A stretch of DNA of 16,573 nucleotides. Source: Pseudomonadota bacterium. Its GTDB lineage: Bacteria; Myxococcota_A; Polyangia; Polyangiales; Polyangiaceae. Position numbers and translations under genes: made by a program. The stretch lies in the NCBI GenBank assembly GCA_003242355.1, contig QGUH01000004.1:1-16573 (forward strand). The letters are read 5' to 3'. The notes beneath the pieces are model-generated. The model saw only the letters and a program-made list of their open reading frames with translations, did no database searches and was not told where the DNA came from. Below are positions 1-7,585 of this stretch, piece by piece. Numbering within the stretch: position 1 is the stretch's first letter; the number at the start of each line of letters is the position of its first letter.

Positions 1-15
1 TGTAATAAGAGACAG
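1..15. other. Probable sequencing-adaptor remnant (Tn5 mosaic-end-like)
   Basis: Read on the minus strand, bases 15 to 5 are CTGTCTCTTAT, identical to the first 11 bases of the Tn5 mosaic end used in transposase library kits. The next bases (TACA) match the continuation ACACA apart from one inserted T. The stretch is AT-rich against a very GC-rich neighbourhood and breaks the channel reading frame's family pattern. It is therefore more likely an untrimmed library adaptor than genomic DNA. Confidence 0.7.
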
Positions 16-278
16 AGCAACAGCGCTCCGTAGCTCAGCGACGGATTGGGATACACGGAGGCCTCGAGGCGAGCAGCCGAAGCAACCTCGAGCCGCGCCT
101 GCTCGGCCCGTGTGCGGGGACTGCGATTCCGCAAGAGCTCCAGGGCGTCCGCCAGCGTGATCTTCGAGGGAAGCGCGGGCGGCGGAAGGGACTCGGCGCG
201 GACCCCCGACGCGAAGAGCACCAGAGCCACCGAGAGCGCCGCCGTCCTCACCGTGCGACGGAGAAGCGTTTTCAGCAC
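1..278 (-). CDS. Outer-membrane efflux channel (TolC/CzcC family), N-terminal part, cut by the window edge
   Basis: This is the third gene of the metal-efflux operon and would form the outer-membrane exit duct for the RND pump. It starts with GTG at 278, overlapping the pump gene's stop (TGA at 274-272) by 7 bases, which suggests translational coupling. The 92 visible residues begin with a basic n-region and a hydrophobic segment (about residues 9-23, ending ASGVRAES), a Sec signal peptide. The typical start of the TolC-family helical region follows: ITLADALELL, then a helix with RAEQARLEVASAAR, then the family's turn motif YPNPSLSYG. The product name rests on this motif order and the gene position. 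Family members are usually over 400 residues, so most of the gene is missing. The last residues read LLLCLLL, which does not fit the family and is probably encoded by adaptor sequence at bases 1-15. Confidence 0.85.
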   Translation of the reverse strand, partial: MLKTLLRRTVRTAALSVALVLFASGVRAESLPPPALPSKITLADALELLRNRSPRTRAEQARLEVASAARLEASVYPNPSLSYGALLLCLLL

Positions 279-3200
279 GAGACCACCTCCCCCGGCGCGA
301 GGCTCGGACTCGGTGCTTTGCGCGCGAGCGCGGCGTAGAGCACGGGTAACAGAAGGAGCGTGACCGGCAGCGCGGTGAACAGACCGCCGATCACGACGAC
401 CGCGAAGGGCCGCTGGATCTCGCTCCCCGCGCCCGTGGCGAGAGCCATGGGCGTGAGCCCGAGCATGGCGAGCAGCCCCGTCATGAGCACGGCGCGTAGG
501 CGGCCCGTCGCTCCCGAAACCAGCGCCGAGGCGAGATCCTTCCCGCCGAGCCGGTGTGCATCCACCGCGCTCACGACGAGCAAGGAAACGAGACACACCT
601 GCCCGAGCAGCGTGATGAAGCCCACGGCGGCGCTGACCGAAAGCGGGTTGCCGCTGAGCGCCAGCGCGAAGATTCCGCCCGTGATCGCGAAAGGGACGGT
701 CGCCAACACCGAAAGCGCGCTCGTCGCCGAACCGAGCGCCATGTAGAGCAATGCGAACACGAGCAGCACCGAGAGCGGGACGATGAGAGACAGACGCCGC
801 ATCGCGCGCTCTTGGTTTTCGAACTCACCGGTCCAAACCAGGAAATGTCCGTCGGGGACGTCGACGGCTCGCTCCACGGCCGCCATCGCGTCGTTCACGA
901 CGGAGCCCATGTCGCGATCCTGGACGTTGAACTTGAGCGCCATCATGCGACTGTTCGCCTCGCGAATGATGCTGGCTCTGCCGGTGGCCGTCCGAACGTG
1001 CGAGACCTCGCGGAGCGGGACCTGAGCGCCCGACGCCGCGCGGATGCGGACGTCGCCGATGCGCGACTCGTCGTCTCGCTCGGACCGCGGAAGCAGGACC
1101 CGAACCGGCACTGGCCGCTCGTCTTCCCAGAACTCGGTCACGACCCGCCCTCCGAGGGCCGTTTCGATGACGTCCTGGGCAGCATCCACGGTGATTCCCG
1201 CCCGAGCCAGCGCCGGGCGATCGAGGATCACCTGCATCTGCGGCACGCTGGCCTCGCGATACAACGAGAGGTCCACGACACCGGGGACGTTCTGGATGGC
1301 CTGAATGCTCCGCTCGAGGGTTTCGCGCATCCGCTCGAGATCGGTCCCGAAGATCTTGAGAACCACCTTGCCTCGGACGCCGCTCACGGCCTCCTCGACG
1401 TTGTCCTTGATCGGTTGGGAGAAGTTGAACTGGACCCCCGGAATCTCGGCGAGGGAGACGCGCATCGCTTCGATCAGGCGCCGCTTGTCCCAGCCCGGAC
1501 GGAACTCCTCCGGAGGGCGGAGCCGAACGAACGTCTCGCTCATGTTCACGCCCTCGTTGTCCGTGCCGTCTTCGGGTCTGCCGTGCTCGCTGAGCACCTG
1601 CAGCACCTCGGGGAACGCGAGAATGCGCCGGCGCACCTCGACGAGGATTTCCTGACCCGCCTCGAGCGAGATGCTGGGCGGCATCTCGACGAACACGACG
1701 AAGTCGCCTTCGTCGAGCTCCGGCAAGAACTCGGTCCCGAGGCGCGTCGCGACCAGCGCGCCGGCCGCCAAGAGCGCGGCGCTCGCCCCTGCGACGACCA
1801 GGCGCCGCCGCAGCGCCCCCTCGACGATCCTCCGGTATCGCTCCCGAAGCCATCCGAGCGCTCGCGACTCCTCGACCGCGACGTCCCGGGGCCTCAGGGC
1901 GAGAGCGCACAGCGCGGGGATCGTCGTCAACGCGAACACGAGCGCGCCGGCGAGCGCGAACGCGTACGTCATCGAGAGCGGATCGAAGATGCGCCCTTCG
2001 ACACCCTCCAGCGAAAACACGGGGACGAGCGCCGCGATGATGATCGCCATCGCGAAGAACGTCGGCTTGGCGACGTCCAGAGCGGCTCGGAACACGAGCC
2101 GCGCGAGCTCGTGTCGGTCTCGAGGAGGCTCACGCCGCGCCTCGTGCAGGACGTTCTCGACCAGCACGACGGCGCCGTCGACCAGAATGCCGAAATCGAT
2201 GGCTCCCATCGAGACGAGGTTCGCGGGCAACCCGAGCAGCGAGAGGCCGATGAAGGCCGTGAGCAGCGCGAGGGGAATGATGGCCGCGACGACCAGAGAG
2301 CACCGGAGACTGCGGAGGAAGAGCCAAACCACGCCGACGACCAGGAGCGCGCCGTGCAGCAGGTTGTGTTGCACGGTCGAGAGCGTCCGCTCGACCAGCG
2401 CGCTGCGATCGTAGAACGGCTCGATGCGCATGCCTTCCGGAAGAATCTTTCGATTCAGCTCGGCAACTTTGGCGTGCACGCCCTCGAGCACGCGCGACGG
2501 GTTTTCGCCGCGACGGAGCAGCACGAATCCCTCGACGGCCTCGCGCTCCCCGTCGAAACCCACGGTGCCCCGGCGCGGGGTGTGCGAAACGACCAGGCGT
2601 GCGACGTCTCCGACGGTGATCGGCGTGCCTCCCTCGGCGTGCACGACCACGTCGCGGATGTCTTCCGGCCCCGAAATGTACCCGACGCCGCGGATGGTCA
2701 GCTCCTGGGCACCGTGTGTGAGGAAACCGCCGCCCACGTTTCGATTCGATGCCTCGAGGGCACGCGTCACGTCGTCGATCGTGAGCCCGTGAGCGAGCAG
2801 CCGCTCCGGATCCACCTGGACGTGGACTTCCTTGAGAAAGCCACCACTCGGCACCACGTCCGCGACCCCGGGAATTTGCAAGAGCACCTTGCGGACGTTC
2901 CACTCGAGCTCGGAGCGGAGCTCCATCGCCGAGTGCCGATCGCTCAGCAGCCGAAACTGATAGATTTCTCCGAGCGGCGTGGCTTCCGGCGCCAGGCTCA
3001 CGTCCACGCCTTCGGGAAGATCCGCCGACGCGAGCCGCTCCACCACGCGCGTCCTCGCCTCGAACACGTCGGCGTCGTCCTCGAACACGAGGAAAACGAG
3101 CGAGAGGCCGAACAAGCTCTCGCTGCGCATGAGCGTCATGCCGGGAATGCCGTTGAGCGCGCGTTCCAGGGGGATCGTGACCTGGCGCTCGATTTCTTCC

Positions 3201-3373
3201 GGAGCGAGCCCGGGATGCTTGGCGATGACGTTGACCTGATAGTTGGTGACGTCCGGAAACGCCTCGATGGGCGTGTCGACGTACGCCTTGAAGCCGTAGA
3301 CGGCGACGAGCAGCGTCGAAACCAGCACGACCAGCCGGCGCTCGACGCAAAAGCGGATGAGAGCGCGAAGCAT
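272..3373 (-). CDS. czcA: Heavy-metal efflux RND pump, CzcA/CusA family
   Basis: This is a proton-driven inner-membrane pump that moves metal cations from periplasm or cytoplasm into an outer-membrane duct. At 1033 residues it has the normal length of an HME-type RND protein. It shows one N-terminal membrane segment (about 12-30), a large porter domain, a membrane block (about 337-495), a segment near 523-541, a second porter domain and a C-terminal membrane block (about 862-1016). The proton-relay motif in the fourth membrane helix reads DFGILVDGAVVLVEN, with D393, D399 and E406 spaced as in CzcA. That pattern is associated with divalent cations (Co, Zn, Cd, Ni) rather than the Cu/Ag pump CusA. 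The ATG at 3373 lies 25 bases after the adaptor's stop, with a GGAAG ribosome site upstream. The exact metal cannot be read from the sequence. RND assignment is very sure; the czcA symbol is a subfamily guess. Confidence 0.93.
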   Translation of the reverse strand: MLRALIRFCVERRLVVLVSTLLVAVYGFKAYVDTPIEAFPDVTNYQVNVIAKHPGLAPEEIERQVTIPLERALNGIPGMTLMRSESLFGLSLVFLVFEDDADVFEARTRVVERLASADLPEGVDVSLAPEATPLGEIYQFRLLSDRHSAMELRSELEWNVRKVLLQIPGVADVVPSGGFLKEVHVQVDPERLLAHGLTIDDVTRALEASNRNVGGGFLTHGAQELTIRGVGYISGPEDIRDVVVHAEGGTPITVGDVARLVVSHTPRRGTVGFDGEREAVEGFVLLRRGENPSRVLEGVHAKVAELNRKILPEGMRIEPFYDRSALVERTLSTVQHNLLHGALLVVGVVWLFLRSLRCSLVVAAIIPLALLTAFIGLSLLGLPANLVSMGAIDFGILVDGAVVLVENVLHEARREPPRDRHELARLVFRAALDVAKPTFFAMAIIIAALVPVFSLEGVEGRIFDPLSMTYAFALAGALVFALTTIPALCALALRPRDVAVEESRALGWLRERYRRIVEGALRRRLVVAGASAALLAAGALVATRLGTEFLPELDEGDFVVFVEMPPSISLEAGQEILVEVRRRILAFPEVLQVLSEHGRPEDGTDNEGVNMSETFVRLRPPEEFRPGWDKRRLIEAMRVSLAEIPGVQFNFSQPIKDNVEEAVSGVRGKVVLKIFGTDLERMRETLERSIQAIQNVPGVVDLSLYREASVPQMQVILDRPALARAGITVDAAQDVIETALGGRVVTEFWEDERPVPVRVLLPRSERDDESRIGDVRIRAASGAQVPLREVSHVRTATGRASIIREANSRMMALKFNVQDRDMGSVVNDAMAAVERAVDVPDGHFLVWTGEFENQERAMRRLSLIVPLSVLLVFALLYMALGSATSALSVLATVPFAITGGIFALALSGNPLSVSAAVGFITLLGQVCLVSLLVVSAVDAHRLGGKDLASALVSGATGRLRAVLMTGLLAMLGLTPMALATGAGSEIQRPFAVVVIGGLFTALPVTLLLLPVLYAALARKAPSPSLAPGEVVSC

Positions 3374-3397
3374 GCGATCGCTTCCGATGCCCTAGAC

Positions 3398-4528
3398 CTA
3401 GAGGAGCTGGTCGGCGGCCGCGTCGAGCAACAGGCCGCCCTCGACGACGACCGGCTCCCCCGCGACGAGCCCCGAGCGCACGACGACTCTGCCGTCCACG
3501 GGCCGACCGATCGCCACTGGCCGGCGCACGAACGTGCCCGGAGCCGTCTCGACGTAGACGACCGTGCTCAGATTCTTGATCAGCACGGCGGAAACGGGGA
3601 GCGCGAGCGCTTGCTCGTCCGACTCGATGCGCGCGCGCCCGAACATCCCCGGCCGGAGCTGCGCGTCGCCGCGTTCGAGGAGGATTCTGACCGGCGCGGT
3701 GCGGGCGCTCCCTTCGACGACGGTGCCAATCGCTGCGACCTTCCCCGACAGGGGCTCGGGCAGCGACGACAGCTCGACCGTTGCGCGCATGCCCTCCCGC
3801 AACCAGGGCAGATCGCGCTCGAAGACGTCGGCGACGACCCAGACCTCCGACGGGTCGCCGATCTCGACGAGCGGCGCAGAGGCAGGATCGACCGCTGCTC
3901 CCACCGTGACGTTGCGGCCGACGATGCTCCCCGCGATCGGAGAGCGCAGCACGACGGTCGTTCCGGAGTTGTCACCCACGAAGCGCGCTGCCGCCAGGGC
4001 GCGCGACAGCTCGGCTTCCGCCTCGGTCAGACGCCGCTCGGCTTCGAGCAGCTCGCGCTCGGTACCGACGCCCCGCTCCATCATGCGCGCGTGGCGCTCG
4101 ACGGTCGCGCGCGCCTCACGCTGCGCGGCACGCGCCGCCGAGAGCGCGGCCCGAATCGAGGCCGCCTCGGGGCAATCGAGCGTGACGAGGGGATCTCCGG
4201 GACGAACGCGGTCCCCCGTCCTCACGTGAACCCGCTCCACGCGTCCTGCGAGGGGAGCTCCGACGCGAGCGACCGCTCCGTCCGGAAAAGCGACGCGCGC
4301 CGGCGCGCGGAGCACTGCGGCGTTGTCCATCAGCGCCGCGGGCTCGACTCGGATGAACTTTCGGGACGCCGGCGCCACGGTGACGACCCCGTCTTCGGCT
4401 CGTGTGGAAGAGGCCTCGGGTCGCGAGGGCTCGCTCGGGCTGGCGTTGCTCGCGCTCGAGCAAGCGGCGGCGAACATCAAGACGGAAAGCGAGGAAGCAA
4501 TGGGCCTCACCAAGCATTGGGGCGACAT
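3398..4528 (-). CDS. Periplasmic adaptor (membrane fusion protein) of the metal RND pump, CzcB/CusB type, probable lipoprotein
   Basis: The adaptor bridges the RND pump and the outer-membrane channel. From the ATG at 4528 it has 376 residues: a signal segment ending FAAAC (C23, a plausible but imperfect lipobox), a first lipoyl half (about 88-121, APLAGRVERVHVRTGDRVRPG), a short helical hairpin (about 122-180), the second lipoyl half (about 192-235, SPIAGSIVGRNVTVGAAV) and the beta-barrel and membrane-proximal domains to the end. It is the first gene of the leftward operon. The start is uncertain. An upstream ATG at 4558 is in frame, but a near-consensus sigma-54 promoter covers 4557-4542, so translation from 4558 would need another promoter. 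Later in-frame starts exist at 4513 (TTG) and 4510 (GTG); the GTG also gives a compact signal peptide. No strong ribosome site decides between them. No cytosolic metal-chaperone fusion is visible. Confidence 0.88.
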   Translation of the reverse strand: MSPQCLVRPIASSLSVLMFAAACSSASNASPSEPSRPEASSTRAEDGVVTVAPASRKFIRVEPAALMDNAAVLRAPARVAFPDGAVARVGAPLAGRVERVHVRTGDRVRPGDPLVTLDCPEAASIRAALSAARAAQREARATVERHARMMERGVGTERELLEAERRLTEAEAELSRALAAARFVGDNSGTTVVLRSPIAGSIVGRNVTVGAAVDPASAPLVEIGDPSEVWVVADVFERDLPWLREGMRATVELSSLPEPLSGKVAAIGTVVEGSARTAPVRILLERGDAQLRPGMFGRARIESDEQALALPVSAVLIKNLSTVVYVETAPGTFVRRPVAIGRPVDGRVVVRSGLVAGEPVVVEGGLLLDAAADQLL

Positions 4529-4541
4529 GGCGCCCCCGCCG

Positions 4542-4557
4542 AGCACCCGGCGTGCCA
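4542..4557 (-). promoter_or_regulatory. Candidate sigma-54 (-24/-12) promoter of the metal-efflux operon
   Basis: On the minus strand the bases read TGGCACGCCGGGTGCT. The -24 part is a perfect TGGCACG. After the correct spacing, the -12 part is GTGCT where the consensus is TTGCA or TTGCT. The GG to GC spacing is exact, which puts the transcription start at about 4531. It sits in front of the efflux operon and 125 bases from a divergent gene pair encoding a sigma-54 activator and its kinase. The predicted 5' leader before the ATG at 4528 would be only about 3 bases, so the message would be nearly leaderless or start at 4510. Confidence 0.65.
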
Positions 4558-4558
4558 T

Positions 4559-4681
4559 TGCGCCCAGATCGTCGATTTATCCAGCAATTTCGATTGGTTT
4601 TTATTTTCTGCGGCCCGCGACGAGGCCGCTCTCCGTTGGCTTTTGTTATCCCAATGGTTCCTTTGGATACACACCCGACCT
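4559..4681. promoter_or_regulatory. Divergent regulatory region, with a weak candidate activator site at 4644-4671
   Basis: This stretch separates the leftward pump operon from the rightward kinase gene and is clearly richer in A+T than the flanking genes, especially 4576-4611. At 4644-4671 there is an imperfect inverted repeat: TATCC (4647-4651) against GGATA (4665-4669), with CCAA/TTGG nested inside. It lies about 115-140 bases upstream of the predicted sigma-54 start site, the usual distance for an enhancer bound by an NtrC-type activator. A related CCAAT...TGG arrangement occurs on the minus strand at 4597-4581. I see no convincing -35/-10 promoter for the kinase gene. The sites are suggestions only. 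Confidence 0.3.
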
Positions 4682-6172
4682 GTGCGCCTCGCCACCTCGC
4701 TCGGGATCTGGCTGGCTGGCCTAACGGGGATCATCCTCGGCGTTCACGGTTGGGCTCAGCTGAGCGCGGAGCGGACCGACCTGACGTCCGCGGCGCGTCG
4801 TGAGCTCGTGTTGCTCGCGACGGCGGTGCGCGGCGCCGTCGAGAACGCGGTCCGCGACGGTCAGGAGCCCGATGCCGCCGCGCTCCTCGAGCAGCTCGAG
4901 CTCCGGGACCCGGCGGTGGACATTTTCGTGTTCGACAGCGCTGGCTCCGTGCTCGGCAGCTCGCGCGGCAGCGAACCGAACCTCGACCTCGCTCGTTCGG
5001 TAGCGCGAGCGAGCGCGGGGACGGACGCCCTCCAGAGCGAGCACCTCCCCTCCGGAGACTTCGTGGCCACCGCACCGTTGCGTGCCGCGGGTGGCGGGCG
5101 GCTCGTGATTCTCCGTCCGTCGAACGCGCTGCTCGCGGATTTGCAGGCCGAGCTCCGAGCCACCGTGGTCTCCATAGGAGTCGTCATCGCTGCGCTCTGG
5201 ACCGGCATCTGGGTCGTGGTGCGGCTGCGCGTGCATCATCCGATGCGGCGCTTCATCACCGAGATGCGCCGCATCCGAGGCGGGGACCTCTCGGGGCGCC
5301 TCGCGCTCCCCGGCCGCGACGAGTTCGCCGAGCTTGCCCGCGAGTTCGACGCCATGGCGGAAGCGCTCGAGCGAACGCGCCAACAGCTCACGCAGGAGGC
5401 CGACGCTCGCAGCCGCCTCGAACAGGACATGGAGCGGGCCAACCGGATGGCCACCGTCGGTGAGCTCGCCGCGACGCTCGCGCACGAGATCGGATCGCCG
5501 TTGCAGGTGCTGAACGGGCGCGCGCGGGATCTCGAGGCGAGATCCGATCTTCCGAACGACGCGCGCCGCAGCGCCTCCATCCTGGTGGAGCAGACCGACC
5601 GCGTACACCACATCGTGGAGCGCCTCCTCGACGTCGCCCGCAGAAAGACTCCGGAGCTTCGCCCCGTGGACGTCCGCGAAACCGTCCAGACCGTGGTCGA
5701 GCTCTTGTCGTGCCAGGCCCGCCGCGCGGGCGTCACGCTCGTCGTCGACGTGCACGCGGTTCCGGTGCTCGAGTGCGACCCCGCGCAGCTACAGCAAGTG
5801 CTGCTGAATCTGCTTCAGAACGCGCTGCGAGCGAGCCCCCGAGGGGGCACCGTGCGGCTCACCGTCGAAAGCTCGTCGTTCCCGCGCGCGCCGGATTCTC
5901 GGCCCCAGCCTTCGGTGGCCATCGTGGTGGACGACGACGGAATGGGAATTCCGGAGACCATTCGCGGCCGGATCTTCGAGCCCTTCTTCAGTGCGTGGGG
6001 TGGAGAGCGGCCCGCGCGCGGAACGGGCCTCGGGCTGTCCGTCGTGCGCTCCATCGTCGTCGAGCACGGGGGCACGGTGAGCGCAGGCGAGAACCCCGCC
6101 GGGCGCGGTGCGCGCTTGGTCGTCCATCTTCCCGTCCCCACCCCGGCGCGGGCGCTCGCGGGAGTCGCATGA
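4682..6172 (+). CDS. Membrane sensor histidine kinase (HAMP-HisKA-HATPase), partner of the adjacent sigma-54 activator
   Basis: This inner-membrane kinase should autophosphorylate on H268 and pass the phosphate to the response regulator encoded next. From the GTG at 4682 it has 496 residues: membrane helix 1 (about 4-22), a periplasmic sensor region (about 28-155) without a recognisable named domain, membrane helix 2 (about 161-180), HAMP (about 181-235), a coiled linker, and the HisKA H-box LAHEIGSPLQVLNG. The ATPase follows, with an N-box containing N376 and N380, G1 motif DDDGMGI (417-423), an F-box around IFEPFF, and G2 GTGLGLSV (447-454). The GTG was chosen because it places a short basic N-terminus directly before helix 1. 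A TTG at 4643 is possible, and neither has a clear ribosome site. The stop overlaps the next ATG (ATGA). The position opposite a metal-efflux operon suggests a ZraS-like metal or envelope sensor, which is inference. Confidence 0.92.
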   Translation: MRLATSLGIWLAGLTGIILGVHGWAQLSAERTDLTSAARRELVLLATAVRGAVENAVRDGQEPDAAALLEQLELRDPAVDIFVFDSAGSVLGSSRGSEPNLDLARSVARASAGTDALQSEHLPSGDFVATAPLRAAGGGRLVILRPSNALLADLQAELRATVVSIGVVIAALWTGIWVVVRLRVHHPMRRFITEMRRIRGGDLSGRLALPGRDEFAELAREFDAMAEALERTRQQLTQEADARSRLEQDMERANRMATVGELAATLAHEIGSPLQVLNGRARDLEARSDLPNDARRSASILVEQTDRVHHIVERLLDVARRKTPELRPVDVRETVQTVVELLSCQARRAGVTLVVDVHAVPVLECDPAQLQQVLLNLLQNALRASPRGGTVRLTVESSSFPRAPDSRPQPSVAIVVDDDGMGIPETIRGRIFEPFFSAWGGERPARGTGLGLSVVRSIVVEHGGTVSAGENPAGRGARLVVHLPVPTPARALAGVA

Positions 6173-7530
6173 AGACGGACGCGGCAGAGCGCCCCCGGCT
6201 GCTGGTGGTCGACGACGACCCCGCCGTCGTCGAGTACCTGTGCGAAAGCCTCGCGGCCAGAGGCTACGCGCCCGTCGGGCTCACGTCTGCGGTGGAGGCG
6301 CTCGCTCGGATCACGGCGGAGTCGTTCGACCTCGTCGTGACGGACGTCGAAATGCCCGAGCTCCACGGTTCGGACCTGCTCCGAGCGGTCCTCGAGGCGA
6401 AGCCGAACCAACTGGTGTTGCTGATCACGGCGTACGGAAGCGTGGAGAAAGCCGTCGCCGCCGTCCGCGCGGGCGCGTGCGATTTTCTCACCAAGCCGTT
6501 CAAGATCGAGGCGCTGGTGCACGCCATCGAGCGCGCTTTCTCCGAGCGCATGCTCCGCCGCGAGGTCGTTCGGCTGCGCTCGCAGCTGAAGGCGTCCGAT
6601 CCTCCGAGTCAGGTCGTCGCCAAGAGCCCGGCGATGCGGCGGGTGCTCGATTTGGCGCGGCGTGCCGCGGGCACCAAGACTTCCGTCTTGATCACCGGAG
6701 AGACGGGGACCGGAAAGGGCGTGCTGGCACGCTTCATCCACGCTCAGAGCCCCTGGCACGACGAACCGTTCGTGCAGCTCAATTGCGCCGCGGTCCCCCC
6801 TTCGCTCGCCGAAAGCGAGCTCTTCGGAGTGCGACGCGGCGCTTTCACCGATGCCCGGGAGGACCGCGTGGGACTCTTCGTCGCGGCCAAATCCGGCACG
6901 CTGTTCCTCGACGAGATCGGGGAGCTGTCCCTCGAAGTTCAGGCGAAGCTCCTCCACGCCCTGGAAACGGGTTGCGTCCGACCGTTGGGGGGGAACACCG
7001 AGACGCGCACCGATGCGCGCATCATCGCGGCAACCAATCGCTCCCCCGAAGCACTGCTCCGCGAAGGGCGGTTCCGCCCCGACCTCTATTACCGCATCAA
7101 CGTCGTCCGCATCGAGATCCCCCCGCTCCGCGAGCGCCGGGACGACATCGTGCCCCTGGTCGATTCGTTCCTGGCCCGCGCGAGCGATCGGCACGCCCGA
7201 CCGTTGATCGGCATCTCGGCGAAGGCGCTGAAGTTGCTCTGCCGTCATTCGTGGCCCGGAAACGTGCGAGAGCTCGCGAACGTCATCGAGCGCGCGGTGG
7301 CCCTCGCCGAGCACGACACGATTCTGCCGGAGGACCTGGGTCCGCTCGGGGACGAAAGCGGCACCGAGAATGCGCTGGATCTGGCGCTTCGAAGCGGGCG
7401 CTCCCTCGACGAGCTCGAGCGCGCCTACGTGCGCCACGTTCTCGAGGCGCACGACGGGAACAAGAGCGCCGCCGCCAAGGCCCTGGGCATCACGCGCCGC
7501 ACGCTCTACCGCAAGCTCGGCGAAGGCTGA
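6169..7530 (+). CDS. NtrC-family response regulator, sigma-54-dependent activator
   Basis: This cytoplasmic transcription activator has 453 residues in the classic three-part layout. The receiver domain (1-125) has acidic pocket D15/D16, phosphoacceptor D59, T87 and K109. The AAA+ domain (about 148-385) has Walker A GETGTGKG (177-184), Walker B GTLFLDEI (243-250), an arginine-finger region RFRPDLYYRI (301-310) and GNVREL. A Fis-type helix-turn-helix ends the protein (about 430-450, GNKSAAAKALGITRRTLYRK). The sigma-54 contact loop reads GAFTDA (224-229) instead of GAFTGA. The start ATG at 6169 overlaps the kinase stop, so the two are co-translated partners. The likely target is the sigma-54 promoter of the divergent efflux operon, as in E. 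coli ZraR. The class is certain; the target is inferred from position. Confidence 0.95.
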   Translation: MKTDAAERPRLLVVDDDPAVVEYLCESLAARGYAPVGLTSAVEALARITAESFDLVVTDVEMPELHGSDLLRAVLEAKPNQLVLLITAYGSVEKAVAAVRAGACDFLTKPFKIEALVHAIERAFSERMLRREVVRLRSQLKASDPPSQVVAKSPAMRRVLDLARRAAGTKTSVLITGETGTGKGVLARFIHAQSPWHDEPFVQLNCAAVPPSLAESELFGVRRGAFTDAREDRVGLFVAAKSGTLFLDEIGELSLEVQAKLLHALETGCVRPLGGNTETRTDARIIAATNRSPEALLREGRFRPDLYYRINVVRIEIPPLRERRDDIVPLVDSFLARASDRHARPLIGISAKALKLLCRHSWPGNVRELANVIERAVALAEHDTILPEDLGPLGDESGTENALDLALRSGRSLDELERAYVRHVLEAHDGNKSAAAKALGITRRTLYRKLGEG

Positions 7531-7585
7531 GGCGCGGGCCTTGCGCGCGAAACGAGTCCAGCGGCCCCGACGAAGGCAGGCGCGC

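Noticed and set aside
554..6172. A 5.6-kb open frame on the plus strand running through the efflux genes into the kinase
   Set aside because: Only the last part (from 4682) encodes recognisable domains. The rest is antisense to the pump and adaptor genes and has the Arg/Asp/Glu/His-rich composition of GC-rich shadow frames.
7531..7585. Bidirectional terminator between the convergent regulator and importer genes
   Set aside because: GCGCGC stretches can pair, but no stable stem with a T-run is visible; I would not call it.
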